From Clostridium sp. OF03-18AA (GTDB taxonomy: Bacteria > Bacillota > Clostridia > Lachnospirales > Lachnospiraceae): 64,000 nucleotides of DNA. This document shows, one piece after another, positions 6,653 to 14,912 of this stretch. The notes below the pieces were generated by a model, which made no database searches, was not told the DNA's origin, and worked only from the letters and a program-made list of their open reading frames with translations. A program made the translations under genes and the position numbers. The DNA lies in assembly GCF_003478035.1 (NCBI RefSeq), contig NZ_QUEP01000003.1, positions 1 through 64,000 on the forward strand, in the 5' to 3' direction. How positions within the stretch are numbered: the stretch's first letter is position 1; each line of letters opens with the position of its first letter.

Positions 6653-7999
6653 TTATCGTGGTTTTGGCATGGTCCGCTTAATCGTTCCCCGATACACGAT
6701 CTCAGCCACAACTGCTGCCGCAAACTCCGTGATCCAGAACGCGTTCCAGACTGCGCCGCCGCCGAACAGATGGCAGAGAATAAAGGCAGACGGAAGGATG
6801 ACTACGATATAGCGGAGCAGGGAGATCACAAGGGACTGGACACCCATGCCGATTCCCTCCAGGGCACCAGACGCTGTTACTGAGACCGTTGAGACGATGA
6901 ATCCGGCGCTGATGATCCGGAGGGCCGCGCCGCCTGCTGCGATGGTCTCCGCGTTGTCGGTAAAGGCACCAATCAGCGTGTTGGAGATCGTAAGGCAGAG
7001 CACCGTTCCTGCTGCCATAATTACGCCGGCCATAGCTAACGTTATCTTATAGATCTTCCCGACTCTCTCACGCTCTCCGGCGCCGAAATTGTAACCGATC
7101 ACCGGGCGCATGCCCTGGATGATGCCGCTGGCCGGGAAATAGAGGAAGGTCTGCAGTTTATAGTAAATTCCAAGAATAACCACATAGCTTCTGGAATACT
7201 GCGCCAGCAGACCATTTAACACAAAGATCATGACGGAGGGCAGCGCCAGATTGAGGATCGCCGGGATCCCAATCCCGTAGAGCTTCTTCATCGTATTTCC
7301 ACCGGGAATCTTATACCTTGCTTCCAGCTTTACCGGAACCGGACCTCGGAAATAGAAGGCAAGGTAGACTGCGAGCGAGATAAGCTGCCCCACACCTGTG
7401 GCAATTGCCGCGCCGGAGATTCCCATTTTCGGAAAGAATGCCAGTCCAAAGATTAAAATCGGATCCAGGATAATGTTTGTGATGCAGCCGCCAAGCAGGG
7501 CAATCATGGACACCTTCATCCGCCCCACTGCCTGAAAGATCTTTTCGAAAGCCAGTCCTGCCATGATGATCGGTGAAAACAGGAATGCGACGGATGCGTA
7601 GCGCACACCGTACCTGATGACCTCCTGATCGCCTGTGAATCTCCTAAGGAATCCTGGCATGATGACGATGCAGATCACAGAGAGGATGATCCCGTGGATC
7701 ACAGACAGGACAACACCCTGAGTCGCTGCCCGGCGCGCTTCATTCTCTTTTCCGGCACCTCTCGCTGTGGCGATCAAAGCGTTGATCCCCACCCCGAAAC
7801 CGATGGCCATGGCATTGATGAAATTCTGGATCGGAAATACCAGAGACAGCGCTTCCATGGCATTCTCGCTGATCCGGGCAACAAAATAACTGTCTACTAT
7901 ATTATAGAGGGAATTCACCAGCATGGACAGGACCATGGGCATTCCCATTCCGAGGAGAAGAGGAAAGATCGGCTTCTCCTTCATGAAAGTTTCATTCAT
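6653..7999 (-). CDS. MATE family multidrug/Na+ (H+) antiporter
   Basis: The 448-residue polytopic membrane protein has about 12 hydrophobic segments and the MATE pattern of two related halves, with GMGMPMVLSMLVNSLYNIVD near the N terminus and FPASGIIQGMRPVIGYNFGA in the second half. MATE exporters use Na+ or H+ gradients to expel cationic compounds. GGGAGG precedes the ATG. It stands alone between the 5-oxoproline operon terminator and the rplM promoter, and its stop lies about 50 bases before that promoter. The substrate cannot be read from sequence. Confidence 0.92.
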   Translation of the reverse strand: MNETFMKEKPIFPLLLGMGMPMVLSMLVNSLYNIVDSYFVARISENAMEALSLVFPIQNFINAMAIGFGVGINALIATARGAGKENEARRAATQGVVLSVIHGIILSVICIVIMPGFLRRFTGDQEVIRYGVRYASVAFLFSPIIMAGLAFEKIFQAVGRMKVSMIALLGGCITNIILDPILIFGLAFFPKMGISGAAIATGVGQLISLAVYLAFYFRGPVPVKLEARYKIPGGNTMKKLYGIGIPAILNLALPSVMIFVLNGLLAQYSRSYVVILGIYYKLQTFLYFPASGIIQGMRPVIGYNFGAGERERVGKIYKITLAMAGVIMAAGTVLCLTISNTLIGAFTDNAETIAAGGAALRIISAGFIVSTVSVTASGALEGIGMGVQSLVISLLRYIVVILPSAFILCHLFGGGAVWNAFWITEFAAAVVAEIVYRGTIKRTMPKPR

Positions 8000-8416
8000 G
8001 ATTCTAACCTCCCATATAATTTTTAAAGTAACAGTTCCATATGTAAAACTTCGTTGATATAAGCAATAAAAAGAATGTACCTCGACACATCATTGGCACG
8101 TAGTTCCTTTTTGTTTAGCGGGAAGTTCTATCGGAATTTTCTGTTAAACAAAAAACGCCACACAACCACCCATAAAGCTTTTAGGTGATTGTGTGGCGAA
8201 AAAAGTTCTTCTCTAAAAATCCACACGAGTTTTAACGTCTGGTAGAATAACATAGATTTCGGATTCTGTCAACTATCCGGAGCCCGAAGACTCGGTGATC
8301 CGAACCTCTCACTCTCTAAGGCCCGAACATCTCACTTCCGCATCTGTCCGGCAAAATCTGCCATGTCCGATGCTGGCAGCTGATCACGCATCTGCGATGC
8401 TGCGATTCCTTCTGTT
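8000..8416. other. gene-free stretch between MATE gene and YcsI-type gene
   Basis: Apart from the terminator listed separately, I see no credible gene or RNA here. The part from about 8205 to 8416 has no clear hairpin or promoter. Confidence 0.5.
8150..8204 (-). terminator. terminator of the 5-oxoproline operon
   Basis: CGCCACACAACCACC and GGTGATTGTGTGGCG form a 15-pair stem with one mismatch (8156-8198) and are flanked by A and T runs; on the minus strand the stem is followed by TTTTTT. Confidence 0.85.
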
Positions 8417-9238
8417 TCACAGCGATTTCGTACCTTGCTTCTTTTTCTCCAGATAATCATTTAACTCCGCGTTCTTCACATTTGTGATAAACATATGACC
8501 CGGGGCGTGGGTGATGACGATCGGCGGCTTCGCCCGCTCGACGGCTGCCTGTGGGGTCACGCCGCAGGCCCAGAATACCGGGATCTCGCCCTCGCGGATC
8601 TCCACTGGATCTCCATAGTCCGGATGGTCGATATCCTTGATGCCGATCTTTTCCGGATCGCCCATGTGGACAGGACCACCGTGAACATTCGGGAACTTTT
8701 CTGTAATCTCTGCTGCCTTCTTTGCGTTCTCCGGCGTCATCGGGCGCATGCTGCATACAAGCGGACCTTCAAACACACCGGCTTTCTCGCATTCGATGTT
8801 CGTCTTGTACATCGGAACATTTCTGCCCATTGAGATGTGGCGCACGTCGATTCCGGCCTGTAAAAGCGCCTCCTCGAAGGAAAAGCTGCAGCCGATAAGA
8901 AAACCAACGAAATCATCCTGCCAATATTCAGAAGCATCTGTCACCTCATCGACCTTCACGCCGTTTTTATAGATAAAGTACCGCGGAATATCGGTAACGA
9001 TATTCGCTCCCTCGCCCATATCATGAACCAGCGGGGAGCCGTCCATGATCTCGAGGATCGGACACGGTTTCGGATTGCGCTCCGCGAACTTTTTAAAATC
9101 CTCCGCGTATTTTTTCGGCAGGATCACAAGGTTTGCCTGTGCGTATCCCCCGCACATTCCGGCTGTCGGTTCTGTGATCTCACCGTCACGGATCTTTTTC
9201 CAGATCTCTTCCGGTCTTGCCGTTCTGTAATCTCCCAT
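8417..9238 (-). CDS. YcsI/DUF1445 family protein (putative hydro-lyase, D-glutamate cyclase-like)
   Basis: The 273-residue product matches the DUF1445 family, seen in TARPEEIWKKIRDGEITEPT at the start, GCSFSFEEALLQAGI in the middle and PIVITHAPGHMFITN near the end. Family members are annotated as hydro-lyases and a mammalian relative is a D-glutamate cyclase making 5-oxo-D-proline, which would feed the oxoprolinase encoded just upstream. It is the last gene of the operon, 132 bases after pxpC, and is followed by a strong terminator. The Bacillus ycsF-ycsG-ycsI-kipI-kipA set has the same members, which supports a shared pathway; the reaction here is inferred. Confidence 0.85.
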   Translation of the reverse strand: MGDYRTARPEEIWKKIRDGEITEPTAGMCGGYAQANLVILPKKYAEDFKKFAERNPKPCPILEIMDGSPLVHDMGEGANIVTDIPRYFIYKNGVKVDEVTDASEYWQDDFVGFLIGCSFSFEEALLQAGIDVRHISMGRNVPMYKTNIECEKAGVFEGPLVCSMRPMTPENAKKAAEITEKFPNVHGGPVHMGDPEKIGIKDIDHPDYGDPVEIREGEIPVFWACGVTPQAAVERAKPPIVITHAPGHMFITNVKNAELNDYLEKKKQGTKSL

Positions 9239-9370
9239 TTTTCACTACCCCTTTCTCCTATGCCGTTCTTTTCCTTTCCGGCATCTTAAGGTCCCTGTTC
9301 CCCATGACCCATTCTGCTGAAATGCTTCGCCGATCAGGTCATTTTCCGGTCTGCATCTTCATATTTCTTC

Positions 9371-10468
9371 TTACCGGAATCTCACAACCTCTTTTTCAAG
9401 CTCCACAAGAAACTCTTTTCCATTTACCGAGATCTTATAAGTTCCCGCCTTTACCCATGCGGTCTTGTTCGCCTCGGATGCCGCTGCGATCGCCACCGCC
9501 TGCTCATCATCCGCCGGTTCCACCGGGGTATTCAGTCTCTTCGCAAGCGCGTCAAACTCTTCTTTTTCCTTACAATAGAGAGCCTGCGCCTCATCCACCG
9601 TGACTTTCTCAAAGTGGATCTTCATTCCCGGCATACACTGGGCAAGCACCGGAAGATCCACAGAGATCACATTGGCGATCTTTGTGTAGCCGCCTGTGGT
9701 CTGATGGTCCGCCATCATGACGATAGGATTTCCGTGGGACGGAACCTGGACAGCGCCGAAGCTGATGCCGTCAGTGATGATGTCACCGCCGTTTTTATGC
9801 TCGATCACATCGCCTTCCATGCGACAGCCCATGCGGTCGTACTCGTTGGAGATCGTGTAGGTGCTGTTTAAGAAGGTGTTGATTCCCTTATCTGTAAAAC
9901 AGTCGTCCTGCGGGCCCATAACGACTCTGAGGGTCCATTCCTTTGCCCCGTAGGACGGAAGTCCGTATACACGCTCGGCCATATGCGGGAGCCAGGATGC
10001 AGGAGCGCGGAAAGCGATCTCATCGCCGGTTCCTAATTTTCTTCCCTCGTATCCGCCGACTTTTGATTTCAGGTTCGTGGATCTGCTTCCCATAACGACC
10101 GGGATATCAAGTCCGCCCGCAAAAGCGATATACGCACGGCTTCCGCCGTACATGCCCATGAAGCTCAACGTCTGGCCCGCTTTTACCAGAACCGCACGGT
10201 ATCTCTCCACCGGTTTTCCGTCGATCTTTGCCCCGAGGTCGCCGCCTGTCACCGCGATGATCTCATCTTCTGTAAATTTCATCGTCGGGCCCATCATCGT
10301 GATCTCGATGACCGCCTCGTTCGTATCATTTCCAACAAGGATATTGGCGAGTGACGCTGCCCTGGTATCCATGACACCAGATACGGACATTCCAGTCTCC
10401 TGAAATCCGTAACGTCCCATATCCTGAATCGTTGTCAGGAATCCGCCGTTTATGATCTGAATGCCCAT
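9371..10468 (-). CDS. pxpC: 5-oxoprolinase subunit C (KipA-like)
   Basis: The product is 365 residues from ATG 10468. GGFLTTIQDMGRYGFQETGM at the N terminus and GGYTKIANVISVDLP further on are typical of KipA/PxpC, the partner of PxpB in ATP-dependent opening of 5-oxoproline to glutamate. The ATG shares one base with the pxpB stop (TGATG) and has AAGGAGG seven bases upstream; a GTG one codon earlier is too close. The family is usually near 330 residues: here about 50 extra C-terminal residues include TYKISVNGKEFLVELEKEV, which resembles the first strands of a biotinyl carrier domain but stops before any biotin motif. Confidence 0.93.
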   Translation of the reverse strand: MGIQIINGGFLTTIQDMGRYGFQETGMSVSGVMDTRAASLANILVGNDTNEAVIEITMMGPTMKFTEDEIIAVTGGDLGAKIDGKPVERYRAVLVKAGQTLSFMGMYGGSRAYIAFAGGLDIPVVMGSRSTNLKSKVGGYEGRKLGTGDEIAFRAPASWLPHMAERVYGLPSYGAKEWTLRVVMGPQDDCFTDKGINTFLNSTYTISNEYDRMGCRMEGDVIEHKNGGDIITDGISFGAVQVPSHGNPIVMMADHQTTGGYTKIANVISVDLPVLAQCMPGMKIHFEKVTVDEAQALYCKEKEEFDALAKRLNTPVEPADDEQAVAIAAASEANKTAWVKAGTYKISVNGKEFLVELEKEVVRFR

Positions 10469-11199
10469 CACTCCGCCTCCTTATCATATACTACATACTG
10501 ATATGTATCGTTCTCCACCTGTTTTTCGATGGCTTTGTACTCTTCTTCCGTCACCGGGCGGAATTTGATATACTGTCCGGACTCCAGGAGTACCGGTTTT
10601 TCCCGCTCGGAATCATACAGCTTTAACGGAGTTCTTCCGATGAGCTGCCAGCCGCCCGGGGATGCCACCGGATAGATTCCAGTCTGCTCTCCGGCGATTC
10701 CCACGGAGCCGCCCTCGATCTTTACGCGCGGACTCTTCAAACGCGGAGTCGCGATACGCTTGTCCATGCCGCCGAGGTACGGGAATCCCGCGATAAATCC
10801 CAGCATGTAGATCAGGTACTCTTCGGAGGAGTGGATCTTTACGACTTCCTCTTCCGTAAGTCCGTTATGCTCTGCCACATTCGCAAGGTCCGGTCCCATC
10901 TCCCCGCCGTAAAGCACCGGGATCTCGATCACCGTTGGCGGCGGGATCTGGATGCTGCCCATGGAGGACAGAACCTGCTCAAATTTTTCTGTCAGTGCTG
11001 AGAACCGGATCACTTCCGGCTTGTATACAACAAGAAGGGAACGGTAGGTCGGTACGGTCTCGACGATTCCCTCAATCTGTTCTTTCTCTAACGCGATCTT
11101 GAATGCGCGGATCTTCCGGTTGATCTCCGGACTGATCTCATTTCCAAATTCCACGGTGACTGCACAGTCACCGGAAACCAGATATCTTACATTTCCCAC
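10468..11199 (-). CDS. pxpB: 5-oxoprolinase subunit B (KipI-like)
   Basis: From a GTG at 11199, with GAGGAG seven bases before it, the product is 243 residues. An upstream frame to 11262 was rejected because it lacks a ribosome binding site and adds residues not seen in the family. Family signatures are clear: VSGDCAVTVEFGNEIS, MLGFIAGFPYLGGMD and GIAGEQTGIYPVASPGGW. With PxpA and PxpC it forms the prokaryotic 5-oxoprolinase. The Bacillus homologue KipI also inhibits the sporulation kinase KinA; nothing here shows whether this one does. It overlaps pxpC by one base. Confidence 0.94.
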   Translation of the reverse strand: MGNVRYLVSGDCAVTVEFGNEISPEINRKIRAFKIALEKEQIEGIVETVPTYRSLLVVYKPEVIRFSALTEKFEQVLSSMGSIQIPPPTVIEIPVLYGGEMGPDLANVAEHNGLTEEEVVKIHSSEEYLIYMLGFIAGFPYLGGMDKRIATPRLKSPRVKIEGGSVGIAGEQTGIYPVASPGGWQLIGRTPLKLYDSEREKPVLLESGQYIKFRPVTEEEYKAIEKQVENDTYQYVVYDKEAE

Positions 11200-11270
11200 A
11201 GCGAGTCTCCTCTCTATACATTTGCGGCTGTTTGACATTTGTAAAATGTCAAACAGCTGCACTCTTTTTC

Positions 11271-12032
11271 CTATAAACTTAAATTTTTGATCTCGACGCC
11301 TTCCGCGATCAGTGTCTCACGGATATTCTTTACGAACTCCAATGCCTTTGGGTTATCTCCGTGAACGCAGATAGAGTCTGCCTTGATCGCGATATCGTTT
11401 CCGTTGATGGACTCGACTTTTCCTTCTTTTACCATACGGATCACACGTTTGATCGCAAGGTCTTTGTCCTTGATCACTGCGCCCGGAAGCTTTCTTGATA
11501 CGAGAGTTCCGTCATCGTTGTAAGCGCGGTCAGCGAAGACCTCACTTGCAGCGCGGAGACCGACTTTTTCTGCTGCCGTGATCATCTTAGAACCTGCAAG
11601 TCCCATGAAGATGATGTCCTTATCTACCTCATAAACTGCCTCACACATTGCGATGGCTAACTTCTCGTCAACAGCTGCCATGTTGTAAAGAGCGCCGTGC
11701 GGTTTTACATGCTGGATCTTTACGCCGTGGGCGGTACAGAACGCCATGAGAGCGCCCAGCTGGTAGCGGACATAAGCTTTCGCTTCATCCGGCGTCACTG
11801 CCATATTGCGGCGTCCGAATCCCACAAGGTCCGGGAATCCCGGGTGTGCGCCGACGGCTGTTCCGAACTCTTTCGCCAGAGCAACGGTCTTTTCCATCAC
11901 CATCGCGTCACCTGCGTGCCAGCCACATGCCACGTTTGCGGAGGAGACGTACTTTAAGATCTCCTCATCCATTCCGATCGTATAATTTCCAAAGCTTTCT
12001 CCAAGGTCACTGTTTAAATCTACACGGTACAT
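11271..12032 (-). CDS. pxpA: 5-oxoprolinase subunit A (LamB/YcsF family)
   Basis: The 253-residue product is the normal length for PxpA. Motifs include [14 protein letters not shown] at the start, [38 protein letters not shown] and [11 protein letters not shown], with conserved His and Asp residues of this TIM-barrel family. It is the catalytic-type subunit of ATP-dependent 5-oxoproline hydrolysis. AAGGAGG precedes the ATG. It has its own sigma-A promoter downstream of the transporter gene and is followed 71 bases later by pxpB. Confidence 0.96.
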   Translation of the reverse strand: MYRVDLNSDLGESFGNYTIGMDEEILKYVSSANVACGWHAGDAMVMEKTVALAKEFGTAVGAHPGFPDLVGFGRRNMAVTPDEAKAYVRYQLGALMAFCTAHGVKIQHVKPHGALYNMAAVDEKLAIAMCEAVYEVDKDIIFMGLAGSKMITAAEKVGLRAASEVFADRAYNDDGTLVSRKLPGAVIKDKDLAIKRVIRMVKEGKVESINGNDIAIKADSICVHGDNPKALEFVKNIRETLIAEGVEIKNLSL

Positions 12033-12084
12033 AATATTTCCTCCTTGCTTTCCCTGCCCGTATTTTCTAAATTTCCTATCTACT

Positions 12085-12113
12085 ATTTTAAACGACTTGC
12101 ATCACAATCTCAA
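12085..12113 (-). promoter_or_regulatory. sigma-A promoter of pxpA
   Basis: TTGAGA (12108-12113), a 17-base spacer and TAAAAT (12085-12090) on the minus strand, between the transporter stop and pxpA. Confidence 0.65.
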
Positions 12114-12120
12114 TACATAA

Positions 12121-13332
12121 TTAACCGAACATCTTTAATATTCCCGGAAGAGCTTTGATTCCGGAGAATCCTGTGAGCAGTACCACGCACACGCCTAAAA
12201 CGATGAGGATCGTCGGATGCTTGTAATCCTCGCCGACGATCTTCTTGTTTCTGCTCGCGAGAAGGATCGTTAAGAGGGTCAGCGGAAGGATCAGTCCGTT
12301 TAAAGCGCCCGCAAGTACGAGAAGTGCTGCCGGCTTTCCGAGGATCGCCATGATCAGTGTGGAGGCTGTGATAAATCCGATCACGAACCACTTTTCATTC
12401 TTCATGATAAACGGATGAAGAGTCTTTAAAAATGAAACCGATGTATAAGCCGCGCCGATGACGGATGTTGTAGCGGCGAAGAAAAGAACAAGACCAAAGA
12501 TCTTATATCCGATCACGCCAGCTCCGAGACGGAACGCGTCTGCTGCCGGATTTGAAGCGTCGAGTGTCACATCCGGGTTTGCTGTCACGACACCGAGAAC
12601 CGCAAGGAACAGCAGGATCCTCATGATTCCGGAAACGCTGACACCCATTAAAACGGACTGGCGTACATGCGGAAGATCTTTCTTTCCGGAATATCCGGCG
12701 TCAAGAAGACGGTGCGCACCGGAGAATGTGATATATCCGCCGCAGCTTCCTCCGAGAAGCGTGATGAGCGGAAGGACAAGGGCACCCACATCGCCCGGGT
12801 GGAAAATACTGCTCACAGCGTCCCCTACCGGAGGTTTGGATTTGATCGCCACATAGAGAACTACGATGATCATGATACTTCCAAGGTATTTTGTCAGCTT
12901 ATCCATGCTGGCCTTCGCGTCCTTGGAGAGGAAGATCAGGATTCCGATGATTCCCGCGATAAAGGTTCCAACCGTCGTCGGTATTCCGAACAATACGTTG
13001 AGTCCCAGGGCTCCGCCTCCGACATTTCCGATGTTGAATGCCAGACCGCCGAGGGCAACCATGAACGCGATAAAGTATCCGAGCCCCGGAAGGACTTTAT
13101 TTGCAATATCCTGTCCGCGCATGCCGGACACACCGATCACCGACCAGATATTTAACTGTGTCGTCACATCCAGCAGGATCGTACAGATGATCACCAGCGC
13201 GAAAATGCTTTTATACTGAGCCGTAAATGTGGAAGTCTGTGTCAGGAAGCCCGGTCCGATCGCGGATGTCGCCATCAGGAACGCAGCTCCCATCAAGGTC
13301 GTCATGTTGCTGTGTTTTTTCTTTTCCCCCAT
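12121..13332 (-). CDS. NRAMP-family transporter (YcsG-like)
   Basis: The product is 403 residues from ATG 13332 (AAAGGGG upstream); the frame extends to 13404, but that part overlaps the promoter and is not translated. It is a membrane protein of about 11 segments with SAIGPGFLTQTSTF near residue 23, a shape shared by the NRAMP fold. In Bacillus the relative YcsG is encoded in the same oxoprolinase gene set, so uptake of an organic substrate such as 5-oxoproline is a reasonable guess rather than a metal. The canonical metal-binding DPGN motif of NRAMP is not present; SAIGPGF takes its place. It heads the cluster under a good sigma-A promoter. Confidence 0.85.
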   Translation of the reverse strand: MGEKKKHSNMTTLMGAAFLMATSAIGPGFLTQTSTFTAQYKSIFALVIICTILLDVTTQLNIWSVIGVSGMRGQDIANKVLPGLGYFIAFMVALGGLAFNIGNVGGGALGLNVLFGIPTTVGTFIAGIIGILIFLSKDAKASMDKLTKYLGSIMIIVVLYVAIKSKPPVGDAVSSIFHPGDVGALVLPLITLLGGSCGGYITFSGAHRLLDAGYSGKKDLPHVRQSVLMGVSVSGIMRILLFLAVLGVVTANPDVTLDASNPAADAFRLGAGVIGYKIFGLVLFFAATTSVIGAAYTSVSFLKTLHPFIMKNEKWFVIGFITASTLIMAILGKPAALLVLAGALNGLILPLTLLTILLASRNKKIVGEDYKHPTILIVLGVCVVLLTGFSGIKALPGILKMFG

Positions 13333-13375
13333 AAATGAGTACCCCTTTCGTATCTTTTCTACAACTGATGCCTTT

Positions 13376-13404
13376 ATTTTATCTGACTTTTTAGTGATAT
13401 TCAA
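13376..13404 (-). promoter_or_regulatory. sigma-A promoter of the NRAMP-like transporter gene
   Basis: TTGAAT (13399-13404), a 17-base spacer and TAAAAT (13376-13381) on the minus strand, giving a short leader. Confidence 0.7.
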
Positions 13405-13443
13405 CTATATTTTTCGGTTTCGGAAAATATTTTTGAAATTTTC

Positions 13444-13492
13444 AAAAAAATCGTGCGAATCCGCTCATTTTCAGCGAGCGATTTCGCACGAT
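13444..13492 (-). terminator. terminator of the symporter-kinase-regulator operon
   Basis: ATCGTGCGAA and TTCGCACGAT pair, with an inner CGCTC/GAGCG stem, and on the minus strand are followed by TTTTTTT. Confidence 0.85.
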
Positions 13493-13556
13493 GTGAATTT
13501 TTGCACGTTTTCAATTGTTCAGCAGATCTGCGCCCTTCCGCGAGGGCCGTAAGATT

Positions 13557-14912
13557 TCAGTCTTCCTTATCAAGTCTTCTCTTCATGGAGAATCTTGTGA
13601 TCCCCAAAAGGGCCGCCGCTTTTGTCACGTTGTTTCCGCAGAGCTTCAGCGCCTGGTCCATGTAGATCTGTTCCAGCATGGAAACCTCCTGATCGAGACT
13701 GATCGGTCCTTTCCGAAGATCCTTTAGCGCAAACGGCTCTCCTGTCCGGGTATCATCTTTCCAGTCCACCCGTTTTAATTCCACATGTTTTTCAAGCACG
13801 TCCCCCTGACAGAATAAGAAGCAGCGCTCAAAAATATTTTTCAGTTCCCGAACATTCCCTTTCCAGTCATACAAAAGCAGCTCCCGCATAAAATCAGGAT
13901 CCACATGGGTGATATTCTTTCCAAACATGCCGTTATAATATTTCAGGTAATAATCGCAGAGCGCCGGAATATCCTCTTTCCGCTCCCGTAACGGCGGGAT
14001 CACAAGCTCCATGACATTGATCCGGTAGAAAAGATCTTCCCGGAATTCCCCCTGCTTTACGGCGTGTTCCAGATTCCGGTTTGTCGCCGCGATCACCCGG
14101 GCATCCACTTCGATGTCCTCCAGGCCACCCACACGCTTGAACTTCTTATGGTCCAGGAACGTGAGGATCTTTGTCTGCATGGACAGTGGAAGTTCCCCGA
14201 TCTCATCCAAGAACACGGTTCCGCCTGCTGCCAGCTCGATCAGGCCCTTCTTCGTCTTCATCGCACCCGCAAAGGCCCCCCGCTCATAGCCAAAGAGCTC
14301 GCTCTCCATCAGATGTTCCGGAATTGCGCTGCAGTTGATGCGGACCATCAGGTGGTCCCTCCGGTCGCTGCAGGCATGGATCAGGGACGCCGCAACCTCT
14401 TTTCCCGTTCCGGTCTCGCCCCGGATCAGAACATTCACCGTGGAATTCTTTCCAAGAAGTCCGATGTGGCGCCGGATCCGCATCGCGGCATCGCTGACTC
14501 CGATAAATTCCTGCGTTTTTCCCTTTAGGAACTCCAGGGATTCCCGATCCTGCATCTGACCAATGCAGCGGCTGGCGATCCGGTCGATCTCGTCAATATC
14601 AAAGGGCTTTAAAATATAGTCGTAAGCGCCGCGCTTCGTCGCCTCCACCGCCTGGGCGACAGAGCCGTACGCCGTCATCAGGATCACCTGGACCTCCTCA
14701 TCGGCGGAACGGAACGTGGAGATCTCGTCGATCCCGAGGCTGTCCTGCAGGCGGTTATCCAGGAGGATCACCTGCGGATGGAACGTTTTCATCTTCTCGA
14801 GAGCGTCCTTCACCGTTTCCGCCGACTGGGTCTCGTATCCCCGGTCCTTCAGTCCTTCCTCCAGCGTAAACCGGATCAGAAATTCGTCATCAACGATCAG
14901 TACCTTTTTCAT
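13557..14912 (-). CDS. NtrC-type response regulator with altered GAFTGA loop
   Basis: The product is 451 residues from the third candidate start (MKKVLIVDDE). The receiver domain has D52 as phosphorylation site (VILLDNRLQ). The AAA+ domain has Walker A GETGTGKE at 165-172, Walker B GTVFLDEIGE at 231-240 and an R-finger region RVIAATNRNLE. The sigma-54 contact loop, normally GAFTGA, reads GAFAGA at 212-217, losing the Thr that touches sigma-54. A Fis-type helix-turn-helix (NNVTKAAALLGITRFSMKRR) ends the protein. It overlaps the kinase gene and is the last gene before a strong terminator. I found no -24/-12 promoter nearby, so its targets are unknown. Confidence 0.93.
   Translation of the reverse strand: MKKVLIVDDEFLIRFTLEEGLKDRGYETQSAETVKDALEKMKTFHPQVILLDNRLQDSLGIDEISTFRSADEEVQVILMTAYGSVAQAVEATKRGAYDYILKPFDIDEIDRIASRCIGQMQDRESLEFLKGKTQEFIGVSDAAMRIRRHIGLLGKNSTVNVLIRGETGTGKEVAASLIHACSDRRDHLMVRINCSAIPEHLMESELFGYERGAFAGAMKTKKGLIELAAGGTVFLDEIGELPLSMQTKILTFLDHKKFKRVGGLEDIEVDARVIAATNRNLEHAVKQGEFREDLFYRINVMELVIPPLRERKEDIPALCDYYLKYYNGMFGKNITHVDPDFMRELLLYDWKGNVRELKNIFERCFLFCQGDVLEKHVELKRVDWKDDTRTGEPFALKDLRKGPISLDQEVSMLEQIYMDQALKLCGNNVTKAAALLGITRFSMKRRLDKED

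Noticed and set aside
13405..13556. Possible sigma-54 promoter near the NtrC-type regulator
   Set aside because: No TGGCAC-N5-TTGC match was found by eye; the readable promoter there is TTGAAT-N17-TAAAAT of sigma-A type.
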